A stretch of 29,909 bases of DNA, taken from positions 1 to 29,909 of the IMG/VR virus record IMGVR_UViG_3300044617_000594; one strand, 5' to 3'. A program made the position numbers and the translations under genes. The notes beneath the pieces are model-generated. The model was not told the origin of the DNA, ran no database searches, and worked only from the letters and a program-made list of their open reading frames with translations. This document shows positions 1 through 5,754 of this stretch, piece after piece. The stretch comes from a virus. The number at the start of each line of letters is the position of its first letter. The stretch's first letter is position 1.

Positions 1-431
1 GTTGAACAGGTGCGCGGTATCACTTCGTCAAAGTCTTCGTCGGCCTCTGGTTCAGGCCCGCGAATCTCAGAGCCGTGGCCCTTGTCGTTTCGCTCTATTG
101 CTGCAGCGTTGGAATATGAAAGCGATTTATACCGCAACGAAAGCTTCGCCACATTCTCGGCTGTCACTTCCTCGATGTTGCTCCCGATGCTGTTGAGCAT
201 TCCCGTGATGTAGAAAAGCAAGTCCCCGCACTCTTCCTTCACATTCTCTATGTCGAGCGGCTTCCTGTAAATCACGGCCTTTTTGATTGCGTCCAATAGT
301 TCCCCTGCCTCTCCACTAATTCCCGCAGCCATGTGGAGTCTGTGGCAATCTTCGGGAGTCAGTTCGGACTGGATCGCAGCCCCGGGCTTACATAGTGCGC
401 TAACGAATTCGGCATGCGTTGGATATTTCAT
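1..431 (-). CDS. MazG-like nucleotide pyrophosphohydrolase (partial, runs off left edge)
   Basis: Reading leftward from the ATG at 431, the frame stays open to the window edge, giving at least 143 residues. Residues 40-71 carry the all-alpha NTP-PPase signature: G40-E41-A-G-E44-L-L-D, then about 20 residues later E66-E67-C-G-D70-L-L, the metal-binding ExxE...ExxD pattern of MazG/dCTPase-type enzymes. Family members hydrolyse (d)NTPs to the monophosphate and pyrophosphate. In phages they may clean the nucleotide pool, remove a noncanonical dNTP, or blunt host alarmone signalling; the sequence does not say which. The last 30 residues before the edge are acidic and low in complexity. The start lies 13 bases after the upstream gene, with a C7 run instead of a Shine-Dalgarno. 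The true C-terminus is not visible. Confidence 0.85.
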   Translation of the reverse strand, partial: MKYPTHAEFVSALCKPGAAIQSELTPEDCHRLHMAAGISGEAGELLDAIKKAVIYRKPLDIENVKEECGDLLFYITGMLNSIGSNIEEVTAENVAKLSLRYKSLSYSNAAAIERNDKGHGSEIRGPEPEADEDFDEVIPRTCS

Positions 432-443
432 GGGGGGGAACGA

Positions 444-650
444 TTAAACACCCTTTCTCTGCGCGCAAGCGTTTTCAGATAGGAATATTTCCAGCTTGCG
501 AATGTCCTTTTCCAACCTGCGCCGATCCTTCTCGGATGCGTCGAGTGCTTCGCGGAGTGTGCTGATTAGCTTTGCCGCATTCTCGGCGCTTGCCTGTGAT
601 TCATAAGAGGAAATTAAAATGTGAAGTTCGGTGCTGGTTTTTTTAGACAT
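444..650 (-). CDS. Small coiled-coil protein, unknown function
   Basis: This encodes 68 residues and no family is recognised. Residues 20-58 are a charged amphipathic helix rich in Glu, Lys, Arg and Leu with heptad-like spacing, so a short coiled coil is likely. It lies between the small terminase and the MazG-like gene on the same strand, so it probably belongs to the same leftward transcript. Small coiled-coil proteins are common next to terminase genes, but nothing here shows a direct packaging role. Moderately confident it is real, because it fills the gap tightly (12 nt to the next gene) and has a composition typical of protein. Confidence 0.6.
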   Translation of the reverse strand: MSKKTSTELHILISSYESQASAENAAKLISTLREALDASEKDRRRLEKDIRKLEIFLSENACAQRKGV

Positions 651-783
651 AGGACGGGAAATGATGCGCGAAAATTGCGGCGCGTCAATCGTGGCGGCGC
701 AATAGTTGCAAAGCTATACCATGGCGAAAAATAGCATTGCGGCGCAATTGCAAGTTTATTGCGCCAGAATAAATCTCGGTGTT
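651..783. repeat. Cluster of ATTGCGGCGCAAT-type boxes beside the small terminase
   Basis: This 133-nt gap contains four related boxes. They are ATTGCGGCGC at 674-683, GCGGCGCAAT at 694-703, the full palindrome ATTGCGGCGCAAT at 736-748, and an inverted TATTGCGCC at 757-765. The second and third boxes are also both followed by TGCAA. The spacing is irregular. A cluster of short palindromic boxes directly downstream of a small terminase gene could be a terminase recognition (pac) site or an operator; that is inference. No open reading frame is evident in the gap. Confidence 0.55.
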
Positions 784-1311
784 TTATACCTTATCGGGTG
801 CGATCTCGCTTGAATCGTTAGAGTCGGCCTGTTCGGGTATAGCCTCGGGCGTTACCTCAATAAGCTGAGGCGATGGCGATGGAAGCTCAATAGACTTCAA
901 ACTGTTTAGAGTGTCGCGCTCTGGAACGCTGAAAGAAATCTTAAAGTTCTGTTGAGAATTGGTCTCAACCTCAACCTTGTCGCCGTAGCGTTTCGGGGCA
1001 AGTTTAGAAGCGAACCATTTTAGAGCATCCATGCGAAGCCGTCCAATTTGGGCATCATGCGAGGAAAAAGCCTCATCTAATACCCGTTCAGCTAATGTGT
1101 CAGCCTGCTTCGCCCTCGCGCGAGTGTAGGCTGCAGAGAATTCGGGATTTTCATCCATCCACCTATATATGGTCGGGATGCTTGGAATGTCTGGAAGTTG
1201 GGTAATGTTGGAGAGCGTAAGTCCCTGTTCGAGTAGTTCGCAAATGTGGTTTGCGGTATCTTGGCAAAATGGGATTTGTGGTCGGCCTGCTTTTTTTTCG
1301 GTTGTTTGCAT
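784..1311 (-). CDS. terS: Terminase small subunit, Sf6 gp1-like
   Basis: This 175-residue protein matches the layout of Sf6-type small terminases. A short basic start contains GRP (about residue 9). A helix-turn-helix follows, with LEQGLTLSNI and a recognition helix ending in TIYRWMDENPEF (residues 47-58). Next comes a helical oligomerisation segment (YTRARAKQADTLAERVLDEA), then the family-typical RLRMDALKWFASKLAPKRYGDK (about residues 90-111). The tail is Pro/Ser/Glu-rich and acidic. The protein would bind pac DNA and present it to the large terminase, which is not in this window. Its position at the head of a leftward unit is usual for phages. The start is ATG at 1311. Confidence in family is high; the DNA site is unknown. 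Confidence 0.88.
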   Translation of the reverse strand: MQTTEKKAGRPQIPFCQDTANHICELLEQGLTLSNITQLPDIPSIPTIYRWMDENPEFSAAYTRARAKQADTLAERVLDEAFSSHDAQIGRLRMDALKWFASKLAPKRYGDKVEVETNSQQNFKISFSVPERDTLNSLKSIELPSPSPQLIEVTPEAIPEQADSNDSSEIAPDKV

Positions 1312-1318
1312 TTTGTGA

Positions 1319-1348
1319 TTGACAGGATTTTTTTGGTATGGTTAGAAT
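1319..1348 (+). promoter_or_regulatory. Sigma70-type promoter for the rightward early operon
   Basis: A perfect -35 hexamer TTGACA (1319-1324) is followed 18 nt later by TAGAAT (1343-1348), five of six matches to the -10 consensus. It points right, toward the first early gene at 1732, and would give a leader of about 375 nt. Such a long leader leaves room for regulation. This is the best promoter match noticed by eye. It implies use of the host housekeeping sigma factor. Confidence 0.6.
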
Positions 1349-1360
1349 ACGCCTGTGGCT

Positions 1361-1378
1361 ATTAGATTAGCATCTAAT
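1361..1378. promoter_or_regulatory. Palindrome ATTAGA-N6-TCTAAT near the transcription start
   Basis: ATTAGA (1361-1366) and TCTAAT (1373-1378) form a perfect 6-bp inverted repeat with a 6-nt spacer. It begins about 12 nt after the -10 box, where a repressor operator is often found. No repressor gene is visible in the window, so the operator role is inference. Confidence 0.35.
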
Positions 1379-1399
1379 GTCCATCGGCGAAAGTTAAAT

Positions 1400-1442
1400 G
1401 TTGGCATGGTTTCTGAATGGTGGTTTTCGATAGTTGGCATGG
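1400..1442 (+). repeat. Pair of direct repeats GTTGGCATGG
   Basis: GTTGGCATGG occurs exactly at 1400-1409 and 1433-1442. The copies start 33 bp apart, about three helical turns, so proteins bound there would lie on the same DNA face. The pair sits between the promoter and the first early gene. Function unknown. Confidence 0.4.
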
Positions 1443-1564
1443 AATTTGATTCGGTAGGAATTGGAGACCCCTCCCCGCTATCGCGTGGCCCCTCCCCAAT
1501 CTTCTCTCTTTAAAATTTTGATGGAGGAAAGAATCTGCGCAAATGTTTTTTGGAATTATTTTCT

Positions 1565-1664
1565 GGGTGCGCGAGGCTCGCGAACCCGCATGAATAAAGG
1601 ATCTGCGGGGAAGTAAAGAAAAAAGTGCAGTCTCGCGAAAGATTTTTTTCTTGGTGTTCGCGAG
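1565..1664. repeat. CTCGCGAA boxes forming two hairpins
   Basis: CTCGCGAA occurs at 1578-1585 and 1632-1639, and its exact reverse complement TTCGCGAG at 1657-1664. The last two form an 8-bp stem with a 17-nt T-rich loop. The first sits inside an imperfect hairpin (GGGT/ACCC plus CGCG/CGCG, 1565-1587). The boxes could be operators, iterons or leader RNA structures of the early transcript. Confidence 0.45.
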
Positions 1665-1731
1665 GTTTGAGCGATGATTTCCACAGCAACCGAGACAACC
1701 TTGGGAGCGAGAAACCAAAAGAAGAAACAAC

Positions 1732-2100
1732 ATGAACATAGCACTCAAAGCAGGAACGCAAACAGGCTCACTTGTGAACCACATCATTAGCGGATGCCGC
1801 ATGGCAACGCCAGAAGTCGGAATGGGGGCAACCATTCTTGGATGGACTGACCGCCGCGCTTGCACAATCACCGAAGTGAGCAAAAGCGGCAAACGAGTCG
1901 GCATCGTTGAGGACATTGCAACCCGCATTGATGAAAACGGCATGAGCGATTCACAGCAATACTCTTTTGAGCGCGGCACAGGATCACCCTCCTTTTTTAC
2001 CCTTCGCAATAATGGCGCATGGGTGCGGCAGGGTGAATCTATGCGCGGCCAGCGTCTCGCAATCGGCAATCGCGATCACTATTACGATTATTCCTTCTAA
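1732..2100 (+). CDS. First early protein, unknown function
   Basis: This encodes 122 residues and no family is recognised. It is compact, with beta-prone segments (residues 28-60: GMGATILGWTDRR..., ITEVSKSGKRVGIVED) and an aromatic C-terminus ending YYDYSF. No signal peptide or membrane segment is seen. It is the first gene after the early promoter, a position often used by phages for host-takeover or anti-defence proteins, but the sequence gives no direct evidence. The ATG at 1732 follows an A-rich leader without a clear Shine-Dalgarno. Confidence 0.7.
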   Translation: MNIALKAGTQTGSLVNHIISGCRMATPEVGMGATILGWTDRRACTITEVSKSGKRVGIVEDIATRIDENGMSDSQQYSFERGTGSPSFFTLRNNGAWVRQGESMRGQRLAIGNRDHYYDYSF

Positions 2101-2108
2101 TCCACTCC

Positions 2109-2131
2109 GGCGCGGGTTCCATTCCCTCGCC
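2109..2131 (+). promoter_or_regulatory. Leader hairpin before the second early gene
   Basis: GGCG (2109-2112) pairs with CGCC (2128-2131) and GGG (2114-2116) with CCC (2124-2126) around a 7-nt loop, with one internal mismatch. It is followed by an A/C-rich, G-poor stretch to the ATG at 2163. The same design recurs in other early leaders of this window (see 2833-2846, 4476-4489 and 11643-11655). Confidence 0.4.
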
Positions 2132-2162
2132 ACTACCCACAAACACCAAACACTAAAACAGC

Positions 2163-2558
2163 ATGAAAAATTATGTCTTCAATGTGATCAAACCGCTTTC
2201 AAAAGATAAGCGGCAAAAAGTCAGCGTCAACATGTCGTTCGTTCTGGCGGACTCGCAAGAGGAAGCCGAGCGAGCCGTTGCAAGGGAACACCGCCGCGAT
2301 TGCTTTGGACAATGCCGCATTGCATTCCGAAATGTGTGGGAGCAGGGCGAGGTCATCAATTGGGGCTTTCAAACATGGGAGCGTGATGAATTTGATCCTT
2401 CAATCAAGACCGCCCGCGAGATTCTTGGGGATGAATACCAAGCGCACCTTGACCAGTTCGTTATCAAATCCCTTAGGGAGGCGGGCAAGACCGATGCGGA
2501 AATCCGCCGCCTTGCCTTTGAACATGAGGCAAATATGATCGCCGAAATGAACTACTGA
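2163..2558 (+). CDS. Early protein, unknown function
   Basis: This encodes 131 residues. Residues 1-65 look like a mixed alpha/beta domain starting KNYVFNVIKPLS, with an alternating strand and a Glu/Ala-rich helix (QEEAERAVAREH). The second half is mostly helical (KTAREILGDEYQAHLDQFVIKSLREAG). No catalytic motif was recognised. It sits 60 nt after the previous gene behind an A/C-rich leader and 3 nt before the next gene, so it is part of the rightward operon. Confidence 0.7.
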   Translation: MKNYVFNVIKPLSKDKRQKVSVNMSFVLADSQEEAERAVAREHRRDCFGQCRIAFRNVWEQGEVINWGFQTWERDEFDPSIKTAREILGDEYQAHLDQFVIKSLREAGKTDAEIRRLAFEHEANMIAEMNY

Positions 2559-2561
2559 ACC

Positions 2562-2747
2562 ATGCGCACTTTCACCATCCACAATCAAAGGCCAATTTCC
2601 ATGCGGTCCTCTTATCACAAGCTCGTTTCCAATGGGATCGTGTGCGCGGAGGGTTCAAAGCGGGACATGGTTCGTCTAATGAAAAAAACGCCGGGATCGT
2701 TTCTGGCTTATTCGCACACCTTAAAGCTTGGAGACACTTGGAAATGA
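2562..2747 (+). CDS. Small basic early protein, unknown function
   Basis: This encodes 61 residues, is basic, and no family is recognised. The pattern TFTIHNQRP...SSYHKLVSNGIVCAEGSKRDMVRLMKK suggests a small beta-beta-alpha fold. It begins 3 nt after the preceding stop, and its stop codon overlaps the next start (ATGA), which supports it as a translated member of the operon. Confidence 0.6.
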   Translation: MRTFTIHNQRPISMRSSYHKLVSNGIVCAEGSKRDMVRLMKKTPGSFLAYSHTLKLGDTWK

Positions 2748-2827
2748 AACTTGAAACCGCTTTTATGGCCTTCCTCGCATTCCACATTTGGGCGGTCCTC
2801 GCTGCCTATTGGCTTGCCATCCTTTAA
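2744..2827 (+). CDS. 27-residue membrane mini-protein
   Basis: The ATG at 2744 overlaps the preceding stop as ATGA. The product is almost entirely one hydrophobic helix (FMAFLAFHIWAVLAAYWLAIL), so it should insert in the inner membrane. Phage early operons often carry such single-span peptides, some of which affect host membrane processes. No function can be assigned. The translational coupling and clear membrane character support it despite its size. Confidence 0.45.
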   Translation: MKLETAFMAFLAFHIWAVLAAYWLAIL

Positions 2828-2828
2828 C

Positions 2829-2884
2829 CTTTGTTCCCCCCGGAACGATAAACAACACAAACACAAACACAAACACGATACAAA
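2829..2884 (+). promoter_or_regulatory. Hairpin plus A/C-rich leader, copy 1 of CTTTGTTCCCCCCGGA
   Basis: GTTCC (2833-2837) pairs with GGAAC (2842-2846) around a CCCC loop. The 16-mer CTTTGTTCCCCCCGGA (2829-2844) is repeated exactly at 4472-4487. After the hairpin come about four CAAACA-type hexamers up to the ATG at 2885, with no Shine-Dalgarno. This fits an mRNA 5' stabiliser or processing site followed by an unstructured ribosome-loading region. Confidence 0.5.
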
Positions 2885-3328
2885 ATGACAACACAAACAG
2901 AAAACGAAAAGCTGAACGCGCTTGCTTCCTTCCTTGGATGCGATGCGAGCGAATTGACAGAAACAAACTACGGGCATTATTCCCTCGCCTCCTTTGAATA
3001 TGGGGCGCGAGAGTATGCCATCGGCACGGATGGAGAATGCGACGAGGCTTGCAAGGACTATATTCGTGACAGCATTTGGGCGTTCAATTCCGATTTTATC
3101 CTTTCGGAATGCGCTCTTCCATATCAACTCGCCGATGCTATTGGTTCCTATAAGCAAACGGAATGCGAGGGCGCGAATGATGCCTTGCTTGCCTTAGTGG
3201 AAAAGACTTGCGGGCTTGAATCGTTCGTTGAATCGGCAATTTCCGCCGATGGGCGCGGGCACTTCCTCGCGTCTTATGATGGTGAAGAAAGTGAGGAAGG
3301 AGAGTTCTTCATTTACCGGATAAACTAA
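2885..3328 (+). CDS. Conserved phage/plasmid-type protein of unknown function
   Basis: This encodes a 147-residue acidic protein. The order of features resembles an uncharacterised family seen in mobile elements: a central RDSIWAFNSDFILSE (about residues 60-74), then a helix with ECEGANDALLALVEK, and a C-terminal ISADGRGHFLASYDGEE (about residues 119-135). I recognise the pattern but know no tested function. The high acidic content could suit a DNA mimic, but that is only a thought. It follows a hairpin leader and so may be strongly translated. The start at ATG 2885 is the first available. Confidence 0.7.
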   Translation: MTTQTENEKLNALASFLGCDASELTETNYGHYSLASFEYGAREYAIGTDGECDEACKDYIRDSIWAFNSDFILSECALPYQLADAIGSYKQTECEGANDALLALVEKTCGLESFVESAISADGRGHFLASYDGEESEEGEFFIYRIN

Positions 3329-3344
3329 ACCCCACGGGGCGCTG

Positions 3345-3363
3345 TTTCTGCCCTCCGCAGAAA
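3345..3363 (+). promoter_or_regulatory. Intergenic hairpin TTTCTGC/GCAGAAA
   Basis: A perfect 7-bp stem (3345-3351 with 3357-3363) with a 5-nt loop lies 17 nt after the stop of the preceding gene. No U-run follows, so it is not a typical intrinsic terminator; an RNA processing or stability element is more likely. The adjacent CCCCACGGGG is also self-complementary. Confidence 0.4.
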
Positions 3364-3432
3364 AGGTGACTCAAAGTTCAGAGTAATAACCCAAAAACCA
3401 GATGCCCAACTGTAAAGCGGGCAAAACAAAAA

Positions 3433-3600
3433 ATGCAATACACAATCACAATGACAATCAACATTCACACAAAAGCGGATTCGCTTGAACAAGCGCAAGA
3501 TATAGCGCAAGAAATGGATATAAAGTTCCTGCACCCAGAAACAGACGAGCCAATGTCGAACGACATAATTGACTGGGAAATAAAAGAGGCAAAAGCATGA
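3433..3600 (+). CDS. Small acidic protein, unknown function
   Basis: This encodes 55 residues (MQYTITMTINIH...). The ATG at 3433 is chosen because it is the first in frame; an alternative in-frame ATG lies 18 nt downstream. The N-terminus looks like a beta strand and the rest an acidic helix (DSLEQAQDIAQEMD). The stop overlaps the next start as ATGA, supporting translation. No family recognised. Confidence 0.55.
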   Translation: MQYTITMTINIHTKADSLEQAQDIAQEMDIKFLHPETDEPMSNDIIDWEIKEAKA

Positions 3601-3908
3601 AAAACACAGCACAACACACTCCCGGCCCTTGGCTTCGCACTAAGTCTGGCAACACATTCCAGATCGTCGCCGGGGCGGATGGAAACGGTGATCCAAACCA
3701 ATTGGTCGCAACCGTTCATCCTGCCGCAATAACGATTGACCACGAACCATGCGACGAAACCCGCGCAAACGCCCGCTTAATCTCAGCCGCACCAGATATG
3801 TTCAACGCCTTGCAAGCCGTCTGCGATGCTTACGGTGAACGCGACACTCTGCTTATGGCGCAAGTCAAAGCGGCACTTGCCAAGGCGAAAGGGGAATCCG
3901 ATGAATAA
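3597..3908 (+). CDS. HTPGPW-type conserved phage protein
   Basis: This 103-residue protein belongs to a very widespread but uncharacterised phage/prophage family. It has the typical N-terminal QHTPGPW (residues 6-12), a middle with VATVHPA, the hallmark ANARLISAAPDMFNAL (about residues 57-72), and a helical alanine/lysine-rich end. These proteins are usually found in early or replication-proximal clusters, as here. Function unknown. It overlaps its neighbours at both ends, indicating translational coupling. Confidence 0.8.
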   Translation: MKNTAQHTPGPWLRTKSGNTFQIVAGADGNGDPNQLVATVHPAAITIDHEPCDETRANARLISAAPDMFNALQAVCDAYGERDTLLMAQVKAALAKAKGESDE

Positions 3909-4077
3909 AAAAATTGACATTTACACCCGCCGATTTTTGCAGGGATTAGTTAATTCTGGTTGGGTTTACGAATGCTCCACAACATGGGCGAAAACCTGCA
4001 AGGAGGCCAAGGAAAGATTCCTTTCAGACAAGCCATACATTTCAACGCATCAAGTTAAAGCACAATTTTCTAAGTGA
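3901..4077 (+). CDS. Small basic protein, unknown function
   Basis: This encodes 58 residues from the ATG at 3901, overlapping the previous gene by 8 nt. A longer in-frame reading from further upstream would overlap the previous gene heavily and is disfavoured. The sequence is basic with two cysteines and aromatic residues (RRFLQGLVNSGWVYECSTTWAK). No family recognised. Confidence 0.6.
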   Translation: MNKKIDIYTRRFLQGLVNSGWVYECSTTWAKTCKEAKERFLSDKPYISTHQVKAQFSK

Positions 4078-4078
4078 T

Positions 4079-4444
4079 ATGATCCAATTGCTTCAAGAGA
4101 TTAGCGGACATTTTCAACCAAGGGAAAAGAAAATGAGATTTCCAATCGGAACAAAGTTTATTCCAAGAGGATTAGATTCTATCCATGAGGTTATCGATTA
4201 CCATATAACGAAAAACTCAAAAGATGAAATCGTGAAACAAAAATATGTATCAAGGCATTTATTTATGGGGCAGGAAATAAAAACTTCAGACATTGCAGAA
4301 ACTACCATCGCAAGGGGCATTCTGCCTCCATGCCATCAAGATTCCGCAAGGCATCAAGAATGGCTTGCAAGAGTAGAGCAATTGGAAAGCGAAGGATTAG
4401 ATAGAAGTGATGCCCAAGGCATAGCGGACATAGAAATTAAATAA
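4079..4444 (+). CDS. Conserved mobile-element protein of unknown function
   Basis: The frame encodes 121 residues from the ATG at 4079, or 103 from an internal ATG at 4133. The internal start has AGGGAAAAG before it and begins MRFPIGTKFIPRG, which looks more like a natural N-terminus. The core (VIDYHITKNSKDEIV...RYVSRHLFMGQEI...ETTIARGI style) resembles small proteins found on phages and plasmids, with no known role. The C-terminal 35 residues are a charged helix. It stands alone, with gaps on both sides, and ends before the second CTTTGTTCCCCCCGGA leader. Confidence 0.65.
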   Translation: MIQLLQEISGHFQPREKKMRFPIGTKFIPRGLDSIHEVIDYHITKNSKDEIVKQKYVSRHLFMGQEIKTSDIAETTIARGILPPCHQDSARHQEWLARVEQLESEGLDRSDAQGIADIEIK

Positions 4445-4471
4445 AACTTATCCTAAGGCAAACCGACTAAA

Positions 4472-4514
4472 CTTTGTTCCCCCCGGAGCATTAAAATAAA
4501 CAATAAAAATAAAT
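4472..4514 (+). promoter_or_regulatory. Hairpin plus A-rich leader, copy 2 of CTTTGTTCCCCCCGGA
   Basis: GTTCC (4476-4480) pairs with GGAGC (4485-4489) around CCCC. Compared with copy 1 at 2833-2846, an A has become G, turning a U-A pair into U-G and keeping the stem. That is mild evidence for an RNA-level function. An A/T-rich, G-free stretch leads to the recT-like start at 4515, again without a Shine-Dalgarno. Confidence 0.5.
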
Positions 4515-5345
4515 ATGACAAACCAATTAGTAGTTCACAACCAGTCAGTTCAAGACATAACAACTATGGCGCAAGCCATCACCAAATCGGGGCTTTTTGG
4601 CATCAAGACGCCGGAACAAGCCGTTGCCCTTATGCTCGTAGCGCAAAGCGAAGGCAGGCATCCCGCATCTGTTGCAAGTGAGTTTGATATTATCCAAGGC
4701 AGGCCCGCGCTTAAAAGCCAAGCAGCCCTTGCAAGGTTCCAAGCTGCAGGGGGAAAGATTCAATGGACAAGTCGAGGCCCAACAAAATGCGCCGCGAAGT
4801 TTTCGCACCCCCAAGGCGGGGAGTTGGAAATCACTTGGACGATGGAGCGCGCAAACGCTGCGGGGCTAACAGGAAAGGCAACATGGAAACAATATCCCGA
4901 TCAAATGCTTTCGGCGCGAGTAGTTGCTGAGGGAGTCCGCGCAGTTTTCCCTGCCTGCCTAAATGGCGTTTATCTTGCCGAGGAGGTGCAGGACTTCGAC
5001 ACCAAGCCAAGGCCCGCCAAGGAACCCGTGGAGATCGTCCTTGAGGCTCCTGAAGCAAAAGAAACCCCAGCCTTGCCAGAACCTCCCAAGGAAGCCCCTA
5101 ATAATGATGAAAGACCCGCCCAAGGCGAGGTTGTAGAGGCTGAGATTGAATGGGAAGGCAACTGGTGGACTCCAGAGGTCGAGGCGGCGCTTGATCCCAT
5201 CGCAGACAAGGTGGCCACGTTCCTTGTGGGTCGGGATAAAATCAAGGCAGGCCAAGGGTGGCGGGATATATCTGAAGAGGCATACCGCCGAAACATCTGC
5301 TCAGGGCTTCCAAGGTTCCTAAAAGCTGTGGAGGGAAATAAATAA
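4515..5345 (+). CDS. recT: RecT-family single-strand annealing protein
   Basis: This encodes 276 residues. The N-terminal 165 residues match the short RecT-type annealing proteins of many phages: SGLFGIKTPEQAVALMLVAQSEG (about 25-47), the FDIIQGRPALKSQAALARFQAAGG core (about 57-80), LEITWTMERANAAGL (about 103-117), and TWKQYPDQMLSARVVAEGVRAVFP (about 122-145). Family members coat ssDNA and pair complementary strands in phage recombination and replication. The C-terminal third (about 165-225) is a Pro/Glu-rich acidic linker followed by a small helical end, longer than in minimal relatives. A nuclease gene lies 400 nt downstream, giving the usual annealase-exonuclease pair. Confidence 0.8.
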   Translation: MTNQLVVHNQSVQDITTMAQAITKSGLFGIKTPEQAVALMLVAQSEGRHPASVASEFDIIQGRPALKSQAALARFQAAGGKIQWTSRGPTKCAAKFSHPQGGELEITWTMERANAAGLTGKATWKQYPDQMLSARVVAEGVRAVFPACLNGVYLAEEVQDFDTKPRPAKEPVEIVLEAPEAKETPALPEPPKEAPNNDERPAQGEVVEAEIEWEGNWWTPEVEAALDPIADKVATFLVGRDKIKAGQGWRDISEEAYRRNICSGLPRFLKAVEGNK

Positions 5346-5425
5346 TGGAAGAATATCGCGCCCCGTATCGTCACATGGAAGATCAACCACAAGACAACCC
5401 ACAAGAACCACACAATGAGAATTAG
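5345..5425 (+). CDS. 26-residue proline/glutamine-rich peptide (uncertain)
   Basis: The ATG at 5345 overlaps the preceding stop as TAATG, and the stop at 5425 overlaps the next gene's start region. The product is hydrophilic (MEEYRAPYRHMEDQPQDNPQ...) with no recognised domain. It is included because this phage links many genes by TAATG overlaps, but the peptide is short enough to be chance. Confidence 0.3.
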   Translation: MEEYRAPYRHMEDQPQDNPQEPHNEN

Positions 5426-5645
5426 CAACACAATCACATTCAAGGGGGAACGAACATTTCTCTCTGAATCTGGCAACAAGGAGAAGTTTAAATTCCAAAT
5501 CGCATCCAAGAACTTCCTCACAAGGAACGCATTGGAATCGATTGCAGGAATCCATGGGATGCTGGGTCAAGATGTATCATTCAAGACCGAAAACCGAGAT
5601 GGAATGTATGTATATCAAGGCGAGTCAACATCATATTCAGACTAA
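5415..5645 (+). CDS. Small protein, unknown function
   Basis: This encodes 76 residues. The pattern of alternating strands (ISNTITFKGERTFLSESGNKEKFKFQIAS) followed by a helix and a hairpin (VSFKTENRDGMYVYQGES) suggests a small beta-rich fold. It lies between the RecT-like and nuclease genes and might assist recombination, but no motif supports that. Confidence 0.6.
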   Translation: MRISNTITFKGERTFLSESGNKEKFKFQIASKNFLTRNALESIAGIHGMLGQDVSFKTENRDGMYVYQGESTSYSD

Positions 5646-5646
5646 A

Positions 5647-5754
5647 ATGACACACGACGAAATTATTTTCCTAATTGTAGCAGGATTTCAAGGCTTAAAA
5701 CTTGCCATTCCTGTTGTGGCACTTGGGTTTATATCAATCAAACTAATGCAATGA
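5647..5754 (+). CDS. 35-residue single-span membrane protein
   Basis: The start is taken at ATG 5647, one nt after the previous stop; a longer in-frame reading from 5542 overlaps the previous gene and is disfavoured. Residues 5-33 are hydrophobic (IIFLIVAGFQGLKLAIPVVALGFISIKLM). The stop overlaps the next start as ATGA. It is odd to find a membrane peptide between recombination genes; function unknown. Confidence 0.5.
   Translation: MTHDEIIFLIVAGFQGLKLAIPVVALGFISIKLMQ

Larger units (their letters stand above)
1312..1731. other. Divergent control region between leftward and rightward operons
   Basis: This 420-nt stretch has no convincing gene; long antisense frames here are shadows. It lies between the divergent small terminase and the first rightward early gene. 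It holds a promoter (1319-1348), a palindrome just downstream of it (1361-1378), a pair of GTTGGCATGG repeats, and a set of CTCGCGAA boxes (1570-1664). Runs such as CCCCTCCCC occur near 1470-1498. The layout fits a promoter-operator region and could also hold a replication origin, but no DnaA-box series was recognised. Confidence 0.6.

Noticed and set aside
1374-2069. 231-residue leftward frame across the control region
   Set aside because: It lies antisense to the first early gene and the promoter region. Its product is Ser/Arg-rich without domain character, typical of a shadow frame.
2850-2880. Tandem CAAACA-type hexamers taken as a possible microsatellite or CRISPR-like repeat
   Set aside because: Only about four short copies without spacers, ending at the ATG of an early gene; better explained as an unstructured translation leader.
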